Source: Rhodococcus sp. KBS0724 (GTDB lineage Bacteria > Actinomycetota > Actinomycetes > Mycobacteriales > Mycobacteriaceae). Taken from it: DNA of 64,000 nucleotides. Position numbers and translations under genes: made by a program. The DNA lies in contig NZ_VCBX02000001.1 of the NCBI RefSeq assembly GCF_005938745.2, forward strand, positions 491,001-555,000, in the 5' to 3' direction. Below are positions 46,003 to 54,007 of this stretch, one piece after another (positions within the stretch are counted from its first letter, which is position 1; the number at the start of each line of letters is the position of its first letter). The notes under the pieces were generated by a model, which saw only the letters and a list, made by a program, of their open reading frames with translations, had not been told where the DNA came from and made no database searches.

Positions 46003-47732
46003 GCACGATGACCACCAAGGAAACTCTTACCTCGGAGGAAACTCCGTTGCTCGAGATTCGTGATCTCGAGGTGTCGTTCCAGTCCAATTCCGGTCCGGTT
46101 CCGGCAGTTCGAGGCGTCAGCCTGACCGTGTATCCGGGTCAGACGGTCGCCATCGTGGGCGAATCGGGCTCCGGTAAATCCACCACCGCGCACTCGATCA
46201 TCAATCTGCTTCCCGGCACCGGCAAGGTGACGGCAGGCGAGATTATCTTCGACGGCAAGGACATCTCGAAACTTTCGGAGAAGGACTTCGTCCACATCCG
46301 GGGCAGTCAGATCGGTTTGGTTCCGCAGGACCCGATGTCGAATCTGAATCCCGTGTGGAAAGTGGGCTTCCAGATCGAGGAAGCTCTGGCCGCCAACGGA
46401 ATTGCCAAGGGCAAGGCAGCCAAGGTTCGGGCCGCCGAACTGCTCGAGGAGGCCGGCCTCGCCGAAGCCGAGAGCCGGTTGGGACAGTACCCGCACGAGT
46501 TCTCGGGCGGTATGCGTCAGCGCGCACTCATCGCGATCGGGTTGTCCGCTCGTCCGAAACTCCTGATCGCGGACGAGCCGACGTCGGCACTCGACGTCAC
46601 CGTCCAGCGTCAGATCCTCGACCACCTCGACGGTCTGACTACGGAACTCGGCACCGCCGTTCTTCTCATCACTCACGATCTTGGCCTGGCCGCCGAGCGG
46701 GCCGAGCATCTGATCGTGATGAGCAAGGGCCGCATCGTCGAATCCGGTCCGGCACTGGAGATTCTGAAGCGTCCACAGCATCCGTACACGCAGAAGCTGG
46801 TCGCAGCTGCGCCGTCCTTGGCGTCGAAGCGACTCAGTTCCTCGGTGGTGCGCGCCGAGATTCGAGAACAGGCGGAAGAGGTTGCCGAAGCCGTCAAGGC
46901 CGAGGAAAGTGCGTCAGAGTCCTTCGGCAAGGCGACCGACGACGTTCTCGTAGTCGATCATCTGACCAAGGTGTTCAAGCTGCGCAAGGGTTTCCGCAAG
47001 ACCACCGACTTCACTGCCGTGAACGACGTGTCCTTCAAGGTCCGCCGCGGAACCACAACGGCGATCGTCGGTGAATCGGGTTCCGGTAAGTCGACGGTCG
47101 CGCAGATGGTCCTCGGCTTGCTCGAGCCCACGGCAGGCAACGTGGTCTTCGACGGTCAGGACGTGGCGAAACTCGGCGCAAAGGAAACTTTTGCGTTCCG
47201 TCGCCGAGTGCAGCCGATCTTCCAGAACCCCTACGGCACACTCGACCCGATGTACTCGATCTACCGCACGATCGAGGAGCCGCTGCGTACCCACAAGGTC
47301 GGGACCAAAGCCGAGCGTGAGGCTCGCGTCCGTGAACTTCTCGACAAGGTGGGTCTGCCTCAGTCGGTCATGCGACGGTTCCCGAACGAGCTCTCCGGCG
47401 GACAGCGTCAGCGCGTTGCAATTGCGCGCGCGCTGGCTTTGCAGCCGGAGGTCGTGATCTGCGACGAGGCGGTCTCCGCTCTCGACGTGCTCGTTCAGGA
47501 TCAGATCTTGACCCTGCTGAATGACCTGCAGGCAGAGTTCGGGTTGACGTACCTCTTCATCACGCACGACCTGGCCGTGGTTCGCCAGATCGCGGACAAC
47601 GTGTTGGTGATGTCGGGTGGTTCGATCGTCGAATCGGCACCGATCGACGACGTGTTCGGCAATCCGCAGCAGGACTACACCCGTAAGTTGCTCGACGCGA
47701 TTCCCGGCGGGTCCATCAAGCTGGGAAGCTGA
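45999..47732 (+). CDS. dppD: Fused dipeptide ABC ATPase (DppD)
   Basis: A 577-residue protein with two ABC ATPase domains in tandem (DppD-DppF fusion). Each has Walker A (VAIVGESGSGKSTTAHSI; TAIVGESGSGKSTVAQMV), signature motif (SGGMRQRALIA; SGGQRQRVAIA) and Walker B (LLIADEPTSALD; VVICDEAVSALD). The second Walker B has Ala in place of Pro, a small variation. GTG 45999 overlaps the dppC stop; ATG 46008 is an alternative. Confidence 0.94.
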   Translation: MSTMTTKETLTSEETPLLEIRDLEVSFQSNSGPVPAVRGVSLTVYPGQTVAIVGESGSGKSTTAHSIINLLPGTGKVTAGEIIFDGKDISKLSEKDFVHIRGSQIGLVPQDPMSNLNPVWKVGFQIEEALAANGIAKGKAAKVRAAELLEEAGLAEAESRLGQYPHEFSGGMRQRALIAIGLSARPKLLIADEPTSALDVTVQRQILDHLDGLTTELGTAVLLITHDLGLAAERAEHLIVMSKGRIVESGPALEILKRPQHPYTQKLVAAAPSLASKRLSSSVVRAEIREQAEEVAEAVKAEESASESFGKATDDVLVVDHLTKVFKLRKGFRKTTDFTAVNDVSFKVRRGTTTAIVGESGSGKSTVAQMVLGLLEPTAGNVVFDGQDVAKLGAKETFAFRRRVQPIFQNPYGTLDPMYSIYRTIEEPLRTHKVGTKAEREARVRELLDKVGLPQSVMRRFPNELSGGQRQRVAIARALALQPEVVICDEAVSALDVLVQDQILTLLNDLQAEFGLTYLFITHDLAVVRQIADNVLVMSGGSIVESAPIDDVFGNPQQDYTRKLLDAIPGGSIKLGS

Positions 47733-47788
47733 CACAACAGGTAGGTGGGCAAGTCCGCAGAGGGGCTGCAAGGGTACCGTCGTTGATC

Positions 47789-48541
47789 GTGACGGACCCC
47801 TTGCAGCCCCTCGTCGATCTCTCCGGTGTTCGCGCCGCCGCCGATCATGCGCGTGACGCTCTTGGTGAGGTACATCGGCACAAGACCAACCGGCGCGGAT
47901 GGCCCACGACGGCTGCCGAAGCTGCAGTTCGTGCTGCTCGGGCGTCTGCGTCCTTGGCGGGAGGGTCGACGGAGTTGCCGGCAGAGGGGATGGCCGGTGA
48001 CCCGATTCTCGCCGGAGCGCTGCGCGTTGCGCAGGCGCTGGACGGTGACGGTCTGCCGCTGATGGAGTCCACGTGGAAGCGGGCGCCGCTGCAGGCTTTG
48101 GCGAGGTTGCACCTACTCGCGGCAGCAGATCTGGTCGAGGATCCCGACGAATTGGGGCGACCTCGCATCGATCCGGGCGTCGGTGAGCGTCTCGACGCTC
48201 TCGCCCAACTGGTGACGGGCGGAACTTCGGCGCCGGCTCCCGTTCTTGCGGCAGTCGTGCACGGCGAATTGCTGGCACTGAGCCCGTTCGGTACCGCCGA
48301 CGGCATTGTGGCGCGCGCCGCGTCCCGACTTGTTGCGGTCTCGTCCGGACTGGATCCACATAACCTCGGCGTCCCTGAGGTCAGTTGGCTGCGTAGGCCG
48401 CAGGCGTACTCCGACGGAGCTGCGGGATTTGCTTCCGGTCGTCCGGAAGGTGTCGGCAGTTGGGTGATCCTGTGTTGCGGCGCGCTCGAGGCTGGTGCTC
48501 GTGAAGCAGCGTCGATTGCCGACGCTGCCAGTCCGAGCTAG
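47789..48541 (+). CDS. Rv3662c-like protein with Fic-like motif
   Basis: A 250-residue protein equivalent in position to Rv3662c. It has no clear annotated domain, but the helical middle and the motif VVHGELLALSPFGTADGIVARAASRL align by eye with the Fic/Doc active-site helix-loop-helix (HPFxxGNGR), with SPFGTADG in place of the canonical residues. If truly Fic-like, its catalytic histidine is missing, so it would be inactive or altered. GTG at 47789 is chosen. It is convergent with the Ms1-like RNA. Confidence 0.7.
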   Translation: MTDPLQPLVDLSGVRAAADHARDALGEVHRHKTNRRGWPTTAAEAAVRAARASASLAGGSTELPAEGMAGDPILAGALRVAQALDGDGLPLMESTWKRAPLQALARLHLLAAADLVEDPDELGRPRIDPGVGERLDALAQLVTGGTSAPAPVLAAVVHGELLALSPFGTADGIVARAASRLVAVSSGLDPHNLGVPEVSWLRRPQAYSDGAAGFASGRPEGVGSWVILCCGALEAGAREAASIADAASPS

Positions 48542-48558
48542 ATCCACACCGAGCTAGA
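48533..48558. repeat. 16-bp tandem duplication across the Rv3662c-like stop
   Basis: CCGAGCTAGA occurs at 48533-48542 and 48549-48558, a 16-bp period, followed by related TCCACA and GCACAT. The TAG stop is in the first copy and an identical TAG in the second. Confidence 0.75.
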
Positions 48559-48568
48559 GCACATACAA

Positions 48569-48607
48569 AACGGGCGGCGCTGCCGATTATCGACTTCGCC
48601 GCCCGTT
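48569..48607 (-). terminator. Terminator of the Ms1-like RNA
   Basis: AACGGGCGGCG pairs with CGCCGCCCGTT; on the minus strand a TTTTG run follows. It can also end transcription of the convergent Rv3662c-like gene. Confidence 0.82.
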
Positions 48608-48861
48608 AGCACGGACTACTCGTTACCAAGCGTGCTCGGTGGGTTGTGTGGATGGCCTCGGCGAGGGATCGCCATTTTGAGGTCGTCCCCGCAACTTGTG
48701 CGAAGTCCTCGCTCAAATTGAACGAATCTCGCAGGCCCACAACACTTCTGCCCTTATAGTGGCTTGTGCTCCGCGTGGGTGCCCTAGTGCCCGTGCTGGG
48801 AATCCGGGTTGGGGAAACGGTCCTTCTCTTCCGAGCCGTTCCTGGCCTTCCGTTCTTCCGT
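48569..48861 (-). ncRNA. Ms1/MTS2823-like 6S-type RNA
   Basis: About 290 nt without a supported gene, immediately 3' of the SerB-like gene on the same strand. That is where M. tuberculosis encodes MTS2823 and M. smegmatis Ms1 (300 nt, binds core RNA polymerase). On the minus strand a promoter TTGCTG-N17-TACAAA (48896 to 48868) is followed by a purine-rich start and, at the far end, a hairpin with T-run (48569-48607). Promoter, length, terminator and synteny all agree. I could not run a covariance search. Expected to be abundant in stationary phase. Confidence 0.75.
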
Positions 48862-48926
48862 AACTCCTTTGTACCCTGTGTTGCGGCTCACAGCAAGTAT
48901 CAATTTTTGTTTGTGGGCTTGAAGTT

Positions 48927-49745
48927 TCACCGTTTTCGGCGAAGTAGTGCAAACGTCACAACACCGGCTGTCACGGCTCCGATTCCGAGTGCCGCAGTAG
49001 TTGCCACAGCGGTGCCCGACTGAGCTGACAGCCGAGCACGAAGCGAGACCGGATTCGAGAAAGTCAGTATGGGCCAACCGTTTCCGGCTGCTGCCTTGCG
49101 GAGTGCGCGGTCCGGGTTGACGGCACTCGGGTGTCCGACGGCCTCGAGCATCGGCAAATCGGTGATCGAGTCGGAGTAGGCGTAGCTCGCGGCGAGGTCG
49201 TACCCGTACTCGGCTGCAAGTTTTTCCATGGCTTCCACTTTGCCGGGGCCGTAGCAGTAGAAATCGACCTCGCCCGTGTAGTGACCGTCCTCTTCCTTCA
49301 TCGACGTCGCGACCGAGTGTGTTGCTCCCAGCGCGCTGGCGATCGGAGCGACGATTTCCTCGCCCGACGCAGACACCACGATGACATCGTGGCCGCGCAA
49401 CTTGTGGTCCGCAATCAGGTCGGCGGCCTCGGCGTAGACGAGAGGATCGACGATGTCGTGCAAAGTCTCCGCGACGATCGACTTGACCTGTTCCACATCC
49501 CACCCGGCGCACATCGCGGTGATGTGTGCACGCAAGCGCTCCATCTGATCGTGATCGGCGCCCGAGAGGAGGAACAGGAACTGCGCGTAGCTGCTTTTGA
49601 GAACCGAGCGCCGGTTGATCAATCCCTGAGCGAAGAACGGCCTGCTGAAAGCCAACGTGCTGGATTTGGCTATGACGGTTTTGTCGAGGTCGAAGAAAGC
49701 GGCAGTCCGCCCGGTTGTCAGTCCATTCCCAAGCTTGTCGGTCAC
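48927..49745 (-). CDS. HAD-superfamily IB phosphatase (SerB-like, Rv3661)
   Basis: A 272-residue HAD hydrolase. The nucleophile motif is AAFFDLDKTVIAKSS. Motif II is VVSASGEEIVAPIA, and YSDSITDLPMLEAVGHPSAVNPD holds the acidic metal ligands. A C-terminal membrane helix (VATTAALGIGAVTAGVVTFALL) anchors it, unlike soluble SerB. The exact phosphate substrate is unknown. GTG start. It is flanked by the two RNA genes. Confidence 0.87.
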   Translation of the reverse strand: MTDKLGNGLTTGRTAAFFDLDKTVIAKSSTLAFSRPFFAQGLINRRSVLKSSYAQFLFLLSGADHDQMERLRAHITAMCAGWDVEQVKSIVAETLHDIVDPLVYAEAADLIADHKLRGHDVIVVSASGEEIVAPIASALGATHSVATSMKEEDGHYTGEVDFYCYGPGKVEAMEKLAAEYGYDLAASYAYSDSITDLPMLEAVGHPSAVNPDRALRKAAAGNGWPILTFSNPVSLRARLSAQSGTAVATTAALGIGAVTAGVVTFALLRRKR

Positions 49746-49775
49746 AGCTACCGAGGATAGTCCGACGATAGGTTC

Positions 49776-49793
49776 GGTTGCGTCATCGCAACC
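49776..49793. promoter_or_regulatory. Inverted repeat upstream of the SerB-like gene
   Basis: GGTTGCG-TCAT-CGCAACC, a perfect 7-bp inverted repeat 31 bp before the SerB-like GTG. It could be an operator. Confidence 0.4.
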
Positions 49794-49871
49794 AGGAAAT
49801 CATCGGAGACACTTACGAATCATCGCTGTTCAGGCTTGCATTTTCCGCACGACACCGGTGTAGGATTACCG

Positions 49872-49965
49872 CAGTTCGACTAGCTCGGACTTCTGTTCAG
49901 CCCAACCCCCCGGGGCTGAACAGACAAAGACAACCCCCGCCTCCCCCCAGGCGGGGGTTGTCGAC
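49872..49965 (+). ncRNA. 6C RNA (B11-like)
   Basis: Two adjacent hairpins with C-rich loops. The first has arms 49893-49903 and 49913-49923 (11 bp) with a loop containing six C residues. The second has arms 49929-49942 and 49949-49962 (14 bp) with a loop of six C. This is the defining form of actinobacterial 6C RNA, named for its C-rich loops. TTGCAT (49836) and TAGGAT (49861) form a promoter giving a start near 49872, hence about 93 nt, the size reported for M. tuberculosis B11, which lies between Rv3660c and Rv3661. The same flanking genes are here. Overexpression of B11 affects growth and cell division in mycobacteria. Confidence 0.87.
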
Positions 49966-49994
49966 TTTCTCGGGTGTTTTGACTTTCTCGGGTG
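49963..49994. repeat. Direct repeat after the 6C RNA
   Basis: GACTTTCTCGGGTG at 49963-49976 and 49981-49994, an 18-bp period. The T-rich parts may help end the 6C transcript. Confidence 0.7.
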
Positions 49995-50000
49995 CGGGAG

Positions 50001-50027
50001 TTATCCACAGGACCCGAGTTGTCCACA
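50001..50027. promoter_or_regulatory. Pair of DnaA-box-like 9-mers
   Basis: TTATCCACA (50001-50009) and TTGTCCACA (50019-50027), same orientation, 18 bp apart, between the 6C RNA and ssd. Both match recognised DnaA box forms. Whether DnaA binds them is untested. Confidence 0.5.
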
Positions 50028-50079
50028 GCTCGATTCGGCTATCTGTTCTTTGTCGCCGACAACGCGCAGGCTCGTGCCC

Positions 50080-51180
50080 ATGAACTTGACTACTTCAGGG
50101 GAATCAGGGCACGTCGACGCGGATGTCCTTGTGTTGGTCGAAGATCCGCTGATTCTTGCCAGCGTGCGGCGCGTCGTCGCTGCCGTTGATCAATCGGCGG
50201 ACGAGGGGCCGCAACCGGTGTCGCGGCAGCAATGGAACCGAGCGTCCGCGGTGGTGCTCGACATTGCACACGCCAGGGCGTGTTCGAGCCGTAACCCAAG
50301 GCGTCCACGCGTCTTCCTCGTCAGTGAGTCCGAACCGACGCTCGACGAGTGGAAATACGCCACCTCGATCGGCGCCCAGGCGGTGTTCACCCTGCCTGCG
50401 GACGAGAATGCGTTGGTTGCGGTGCTGGCCGAGCATTCGGTGAGCCGGGGCGAGGCCACCGTTGTGGCAGTTGTCGGCGCGTGCGGTGGAGCTGGTGCCT
50501 CGGTGAGCGCCGCTGCGATCGCCTTGGTATCGGCTGCTCGTCGTATCCCGACGATGCTTGTCGACGTCGACGCACTCGGTTGCGGCGCCGACGTAGTGCT
50601 CGGTGTCGAGAATGTTCCGGGGGTGCGTTGGGCAGCGTTGACAGTCGAGGGTGGGCGATTGTCGGCGGAAGCGCTTCGTGATGCTCTGCCTGCGCGCGGG
50701 CAGCATCTGCGGGTGCTCTCGAGTAGTCGAGGGGAGATCGGTGGTCCTTCGGTCGCAGCGCTCGGGGCGGTGCTCGATGCCGGCCGACGATCCGGTGGTC
50801 TTGTCGTGTGCGATGTTTCCGGTTGTCGCGGCGCCCCGGGTGAGGCCGTGTTGGAGGCGTCGGATGCGGTCGTCATGATTGTTCCCGCAACGGTGGCTGC
50901 GTGTGTCGCTGCGGAAAAGGTGGGAATATGGGCGGCGCAACATAATTCGAATATCGGGGTGGTGGTACGAGGGCCAGCTCCGGGTGGCCTCCGCGGGGCC
51001 GACGTCGCGAACCTGCTCGGATTGCCGTTGATCGCAGTTGTCCGGGGACACCGCTCGCTTGCGTCGATGCTCGAACGCGGTGGGCTGGAACTACGACGCA
51101 AGTGCGCCCTGACTCTCGGCGCTGACGCGATTCTGGACAGGCTCGCGGCTGGTCCACGTTCCTGGAGTTCTGCAGCATGA
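50080..51180 (+). CDS. ssd: Septum-site determining protein Ssd
   Basis: A 366-residue MinD/CpaE-like protein matching Rv3660c (Ssd), which affects septation and dormancy genes in mycobacteria. An N-terminal receiver-like part (VLVLVEDPLILASVRRVV) precedes a ParA-fold domain. The P-loop reads VVGACGGAGASVSAA: the conserved lysine of GKGGxGKS is missing, so ATP binding is probably altered. CpaE proteins localise Tad pilus machinery, and this gene heads the tad cluster, ending in an ATGA overlap with tadA. ATG at 50080 follows a longer open frame. Confidence 0.85.
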   Translation: MNLTTSGESGHVDADVLVLVEDPLILASVRRVVAAVDQSADEGPQPVSRQQWNRASAVVLDIAHARACSSRNPRRPRVFLVSESEPTLDEWKYATSIGAQAVFTLPADENALVAVLAEHSVSRGEATVVAVVGACGGAGASVSAAAIALVSAARRIPTMLVDVDALGCGADVVLGVENVPGVRWAALTVEGGRLSAEALRDALPARGQHLRVLSSSRGEIGGPSVAALGAVLDAGRRSGGLVVCDVSGCRGAPGEAVLEASDAVVMIVPATVAACVAAEKVGIWAAQHNSNIGVVVRGPAPGGLRGADVANLLGLPLIAVVRGHRSLASMLERGGLELRRKCALTLGADAILDRLAAGPRSWSSAA

Positions 51181-52379
51181 GAGAACTGGTCACGGCTGAA
51201 CTGCTCGATCGGGTCCGCGATCGGTTGACGATGTCGACAGCCGCGGAGCCGACCGCGGCGACGGTCGCAGACGCCGTCAGGGCGGAGTCCGCCGGAGTGC
51301 TCGGTGATACCGATCTGCTCGAAGTTGTGCGAATTCTCCAGACCGAGCTGACCGGCGCCGGGCCGCTCGAGTCTCTGTTGCATGAACCAGGAGTCGCGGA
51401 CGTCCTGGTGACTGCTCCGGACCAGGTGTGGGTCGATCGCGGAGTGGGGTTGGAACGAACGGGTGTGAAATTTGCCGACGAGGCAGCGGTGCGACGCCTC
51501 GCAGCACGGCTTGCCCTGTCGGCCGGAAGGCGACTCGACGACGCGCAACCGTGGGTCGACGGCCGGTTGCGCGGAGTCGGCGACGGGCATTTCGGCGTCC
51601 GATTGCACGCTGTTCTCGCGCCGGTCGCGCAGGGCGGAACGTGCTTGTCTCTACGGGTGCTCAGACCGGCGACGCAAGGTCTTGACGCATTGTGCGCTCG
51701 GGGTGCGATCGAACCGGAAGCCCGCTCGCTGCTCGATCGAATCATCATGTGCCGTTTGGCCTTTCTTGTGATCGGCGGAACCGGCGCAGGCAAAACGACC
51801 TTGCTGGCGGCTGTGCTCGGGGCGGTTGATCCCAGGGAACGGATCATCTGTGTCGAGGATGCGGCCGAATTGGCTCCGCCCCATCCGCATGTGGTTCGCC
51901 TCGTCGCACGGGCCCCGAACGTGGAGGGCGTCGGCGAGGTGACGGTACGCGATCTCGTGCGACAGGCGTTGCGGATGCGACCCGACCGTATTGTCGTCGG
52001 GGAAGTGCGGGGAGCCGAGGTCATCGACCTTCTGACTGCCCTCAACACAGGTCATGACGGTGGGGCAGGCACCATCCACGCGAACTCACCGGAGGAAGTG
52101 CCGGCGCGGTTGGAGGCGTTGGCCGCGTTGGGAGGAATGAATCGAAATGCATTGCACAGTCAACTTGCGGCCGCCGTCCAGGTGGTTCTGCACGTGCACC
52201 GCTCCGCCGACGGTTCCCGGCGACTCGAGCAGATCGGGGTCGTCAACCGCGGCGCCGACGGGTACGTGCATATCAGCCAGGCCTGGCCGGCTGCGGGTCC
52301 GGGCCGCGATCAACTCGAGCGACTGCTGCGGCTCCGTGATCGGGACGGGCTGAGTAATCGGGACGGACTGCCGGCATGA
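51177..52379 (+). CDS. tadA: TadA/CpaF-type secretion ATPase
   Basis: A 400-residue type II/IV secretion ATPase (Rv3659c). It has the N-terminal domain, Walker A LVIGGTGAGKTTLLAAVLG, the Asp box RIICVEDAAEL, Walker B-like RPDRIVVGEVRGAEVIDLL and the His box TGHDGGAGTIHANS. It powers assembly of Flp-like fibres in the membrane. The C-terminal end has an in-frame 18-bp tandem duplication (52337-52372), giving DRDGLS-NRDGLP. ATGA overlaps at both ends. Confidence 0.9.
   Translation: MRELVTAELLDRVRDRLTMSTAAEPTAATVADAVRAESAGVLGDTDLLEVVRILQTELTGAGPLESLLHEPGVADVLVTAPDQVWVDRGVGLERTGVKFADEAAVRRLAARLALSAGRRLDDAQPWVDGRLRGVGDGHFGVRLHAVLAPVAQGGTCLSLRVLRPATQGLDALCARGAIEPEARSLLDRIIMCRLAFLVIGGTGAGKTTLLAAVLGAVDPRERIICVEDAAELAPPHPHVVRLVARAPNVEGVGEVTVRDLVRQALRMRPDRIVVGEVRGAEVIDLLTALNTGHDGGAGTIHANSPEEVPARLEALAALGGMNRNALHSQLAAAVQVVLHVHRSADGSRRLEQIGVVNRGADGYVHISQAWPAAGPGRDQLERLLRLRDRDGLSNRDGLPA
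52337..52372. repeat. In-frame 18-bp tandem duplication near the tadA stop
   Basis: TGATCGGGACGGGCTGAG followed by TAATCGGGACGGACTGCC. It keeps the frame and adds a second DGL-containing hexapeptide seven bases before the TGA. Confidence 0.75.
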
Positions 52380-53164
52380 GCGCCGCGCTACTGCTGTGTG
52401 CTCTGTCGGTCATGGTTGCTCCGACGGTGAATTCGCGTTCCAGGCTTGTCGAATTCGCAGATTCGCGGGTGACGGCATCGTTCGCCGTGCCGTGGACGCT
52501 GATTGCCGCTGCACTGCCACTAGGCCTGAGTGCGTTGTTCGGAGGTATCTCTGCATTGATTGCCGCCGCGATTGCAGTGGGAACTGCGCTCTTTCGTGCT
52601 CGGCGGAAGAAAACAGCCTTGGCGCGGGACTCGGAGCTGACGCTGCTGCTTGCCGGCTTGGAGATCCTGATTGCAGAGTTGCGGATTGGTGCGCATCCGG
52701 CATCCGCGTGTTCCGTTGCCGGCGAGGAGTGCTCGGGGGCAGTCGGGGAAGTATTTCGTCGAGGTTCGGCGCGAGCTCGGTTGGGTGGCAGTGCAGCCGA
52801 CGCATTTCGATCCGACGGTTCGCTCGTCGACCAGGAGTTGAGCCGTGTCGCGTCAGCGTGGTCTGTCGCTGAACGATACGGTCTGGCGCTGGCCGAGCTT
52901 CTGGGAGCAGTACGGACGGATATGTTGGGTCGCAACCGTTTCCGTCAGCGTACCGAAGCTGGACTTGCAGGTGCACGAGCTACGGCGACGGTACTGGCAG
53001 GTTTACCGGTCCTCGGCATCGGGTTAGGTGAGTTGATGGGGGCGGCTCCGTTGCAGGTGCTGTTCGGGGGTGGGGTTGGCGGACTGATGCTGGTCGCCGG
53101 AACGGGATTGGTAGCTCTTGGTCTGCTGTGGACCGACAAGATCACGTCGAAGGTGACGTCGTGA
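52376..53164 (+). CDS. tadB: TadB-like pilus assembly membrane protein
   Basis: A 262-residue GspF/TadB-domain protein (Rv3658c). Two N-terminal hydrophobic segments, a cytoplasmic T2SSF domain (LTLLLAGLEILIAELRIGAHPASAC onward), and C-terminal helices (TVLAGLPVLGIGLGELMGA; LMLVAGTGLVALGLLW). It would form the inner-membrane platform with TadC. It overlaps tadA and tadC by 4 nt each. Confidence 0.85.
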   Translation: MSAALLLCALSVMVAPTVNSRSRLVEFADSRVTASFAVPWTLIAAALPLGLSALFGGISALIAAAIAVGTALFRARRKKTALARDSELTLLLAGLEILIAELRIGAHPASACSVAGEECSGAVGEVFRRGSARARLGGSAADAFRSDGSLVDQELSRVASAWSVAERYGLALAELLGAVRTDMLGRNRFRQRTEAGLAGARATATVLAGLPVLGIGLGELMGAAPLQVLFGGGVGGLMLVAGTGLVALGLLWTDKITSKVTS

Positions 53165-53745
53165 TCTGGCTGGGAGTAACGGCGATCGCGTTGTCGTTGT
53201 GGATGGTTCCGGACACGCGAATGTCGCTGCCACGCATGGCAACAATGTTCGACAGAGCGGCCGGGGATACAGTTCTGCAGGATGAGCCATCGGCTCGCGA
53301 TCCTCTCGCAGTCGCAGCAAGTTTCGACCTGCTGGCCGCATGCCTTCGAGGCGGCTTACCGGTTGCGGAGGCGGTGGGAGCTGTTGCCGACACAGCGCCG
53401 ACACCGATGGATCGCACTCTGCGGCGGGTATCGGATCTGCTCACACTGGGTGCCGATCCGGACGTGGCGTGGAGTGAAGCTGCACTGGACCCCGACACCG
53501 AATCGCTTGCCCGGCTGGCCCGCCGGTCGTCACGCTCGGGAACTTCGCTGTCCGTCTCGATGGCGGAACTTGCCGAACGCCGTCGAGATGACGCGGAGGA
53601 CGCTGCTGCCGCGTCTGCCGAACGCGCGGGCGTGTTGATCAGTGGTCCGCTCGGACTCTGTTTCCTGCCTGCGTTTCTCGCGCTGGGGATAGTGCCCGTG
53701 GTGATCGGATTGGCGTCGTCGGTACTCGGTGACGGGCTTATCTGA
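53161..53745 (+). CDS. tadC: TadC-like pilus assembly membrane protein
   Basis: A 194-residue second GspF-type platform protein (Rv3657c). A short N-terminal helix (IWLGVTAIALSLWMV), T2SSF domain with FDLLAACLRGGLPVAEAVGAV, and C-terminal helices. GTG at 53161 overlaps the tadB stop (GTGA); the upstream open frame lies inside tadB. Confidence 0.84.
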   Translation: MIWLGVTAIALSLWMVPDTRMSLPRMATMFDRAAGDTVLQDEPSARDPLAVAASFDLLAACLRGGLPVAEAVGAVADTAPTPMDRTLRRVSDLLTLGADPDVAWSEAALDPDTESLARLARRSSRSGTSLSVSMAELAERRRDDAEDAAAASAERAGVLISGPLGLCFLPAFLALGIVPVVIGLASSVLGDGLI

Positions 53746-53806
53746 GAAGAACCCGCGATTCTTCCGCGGCAGAACAACTGTCGTGGACTTACAGGAGGGG
53801 AAAACG

Positions 53807-54007
53807 ATGTTCGAATTGATGGGAAAGTTGTCGGCGAGGTTGACGTTGCTCGTCGCCGAGGACGACGGAATGTCCACCGCAGAATATGCAATCGGAACTA
53901 TTGCGGCTGCGGCGTTCGGGGCCGTTCTCTATTCAGTGGTCACTGGCGATTCCATAGTATCTGCGCTTACCGGGATCATCGACAAAGCGCTCAAGACAGC
54001 CGTGTGA
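53807..54007 (+). CDS. Flp-like pilin (DUF4244)
   Basis: A 66-residue pilin-like protein (Rv3656c). The segment DDGMSTAEYAIGTIAAAAFGAVLY is the type IVb pilin transmembrane helix with the invariant E-Y pair after the processing site. ATG at 53807 follows a GAGGGG site; the open frame upstream is not used. Expected product: the main subunit of a thin pilus-like fibre. Its TGA overlaps the next gene's GTG/ATG. Confidence 0.87.
   Translation: MFELMGKLSARLTLLVAEDDGMSTAEYAIGTIAAAAFGAVLYSVVTGDSIVSALTGIIDKALKTAV

Noticed and set aside
46914..48359. A 481-codon minus-strand frame over dppD
   Set aside because: Antisense to the second ABC domain and the next gene; composition is Arg/His-rich shadow sequence.
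48766..49023. An 85-codon plus-strand frame across the Ms1-like RNA region
   Set aside because: It overlaps the end of the SerB-like gene antisense and has no ribosome site; the region is better explained as an RNA gene.
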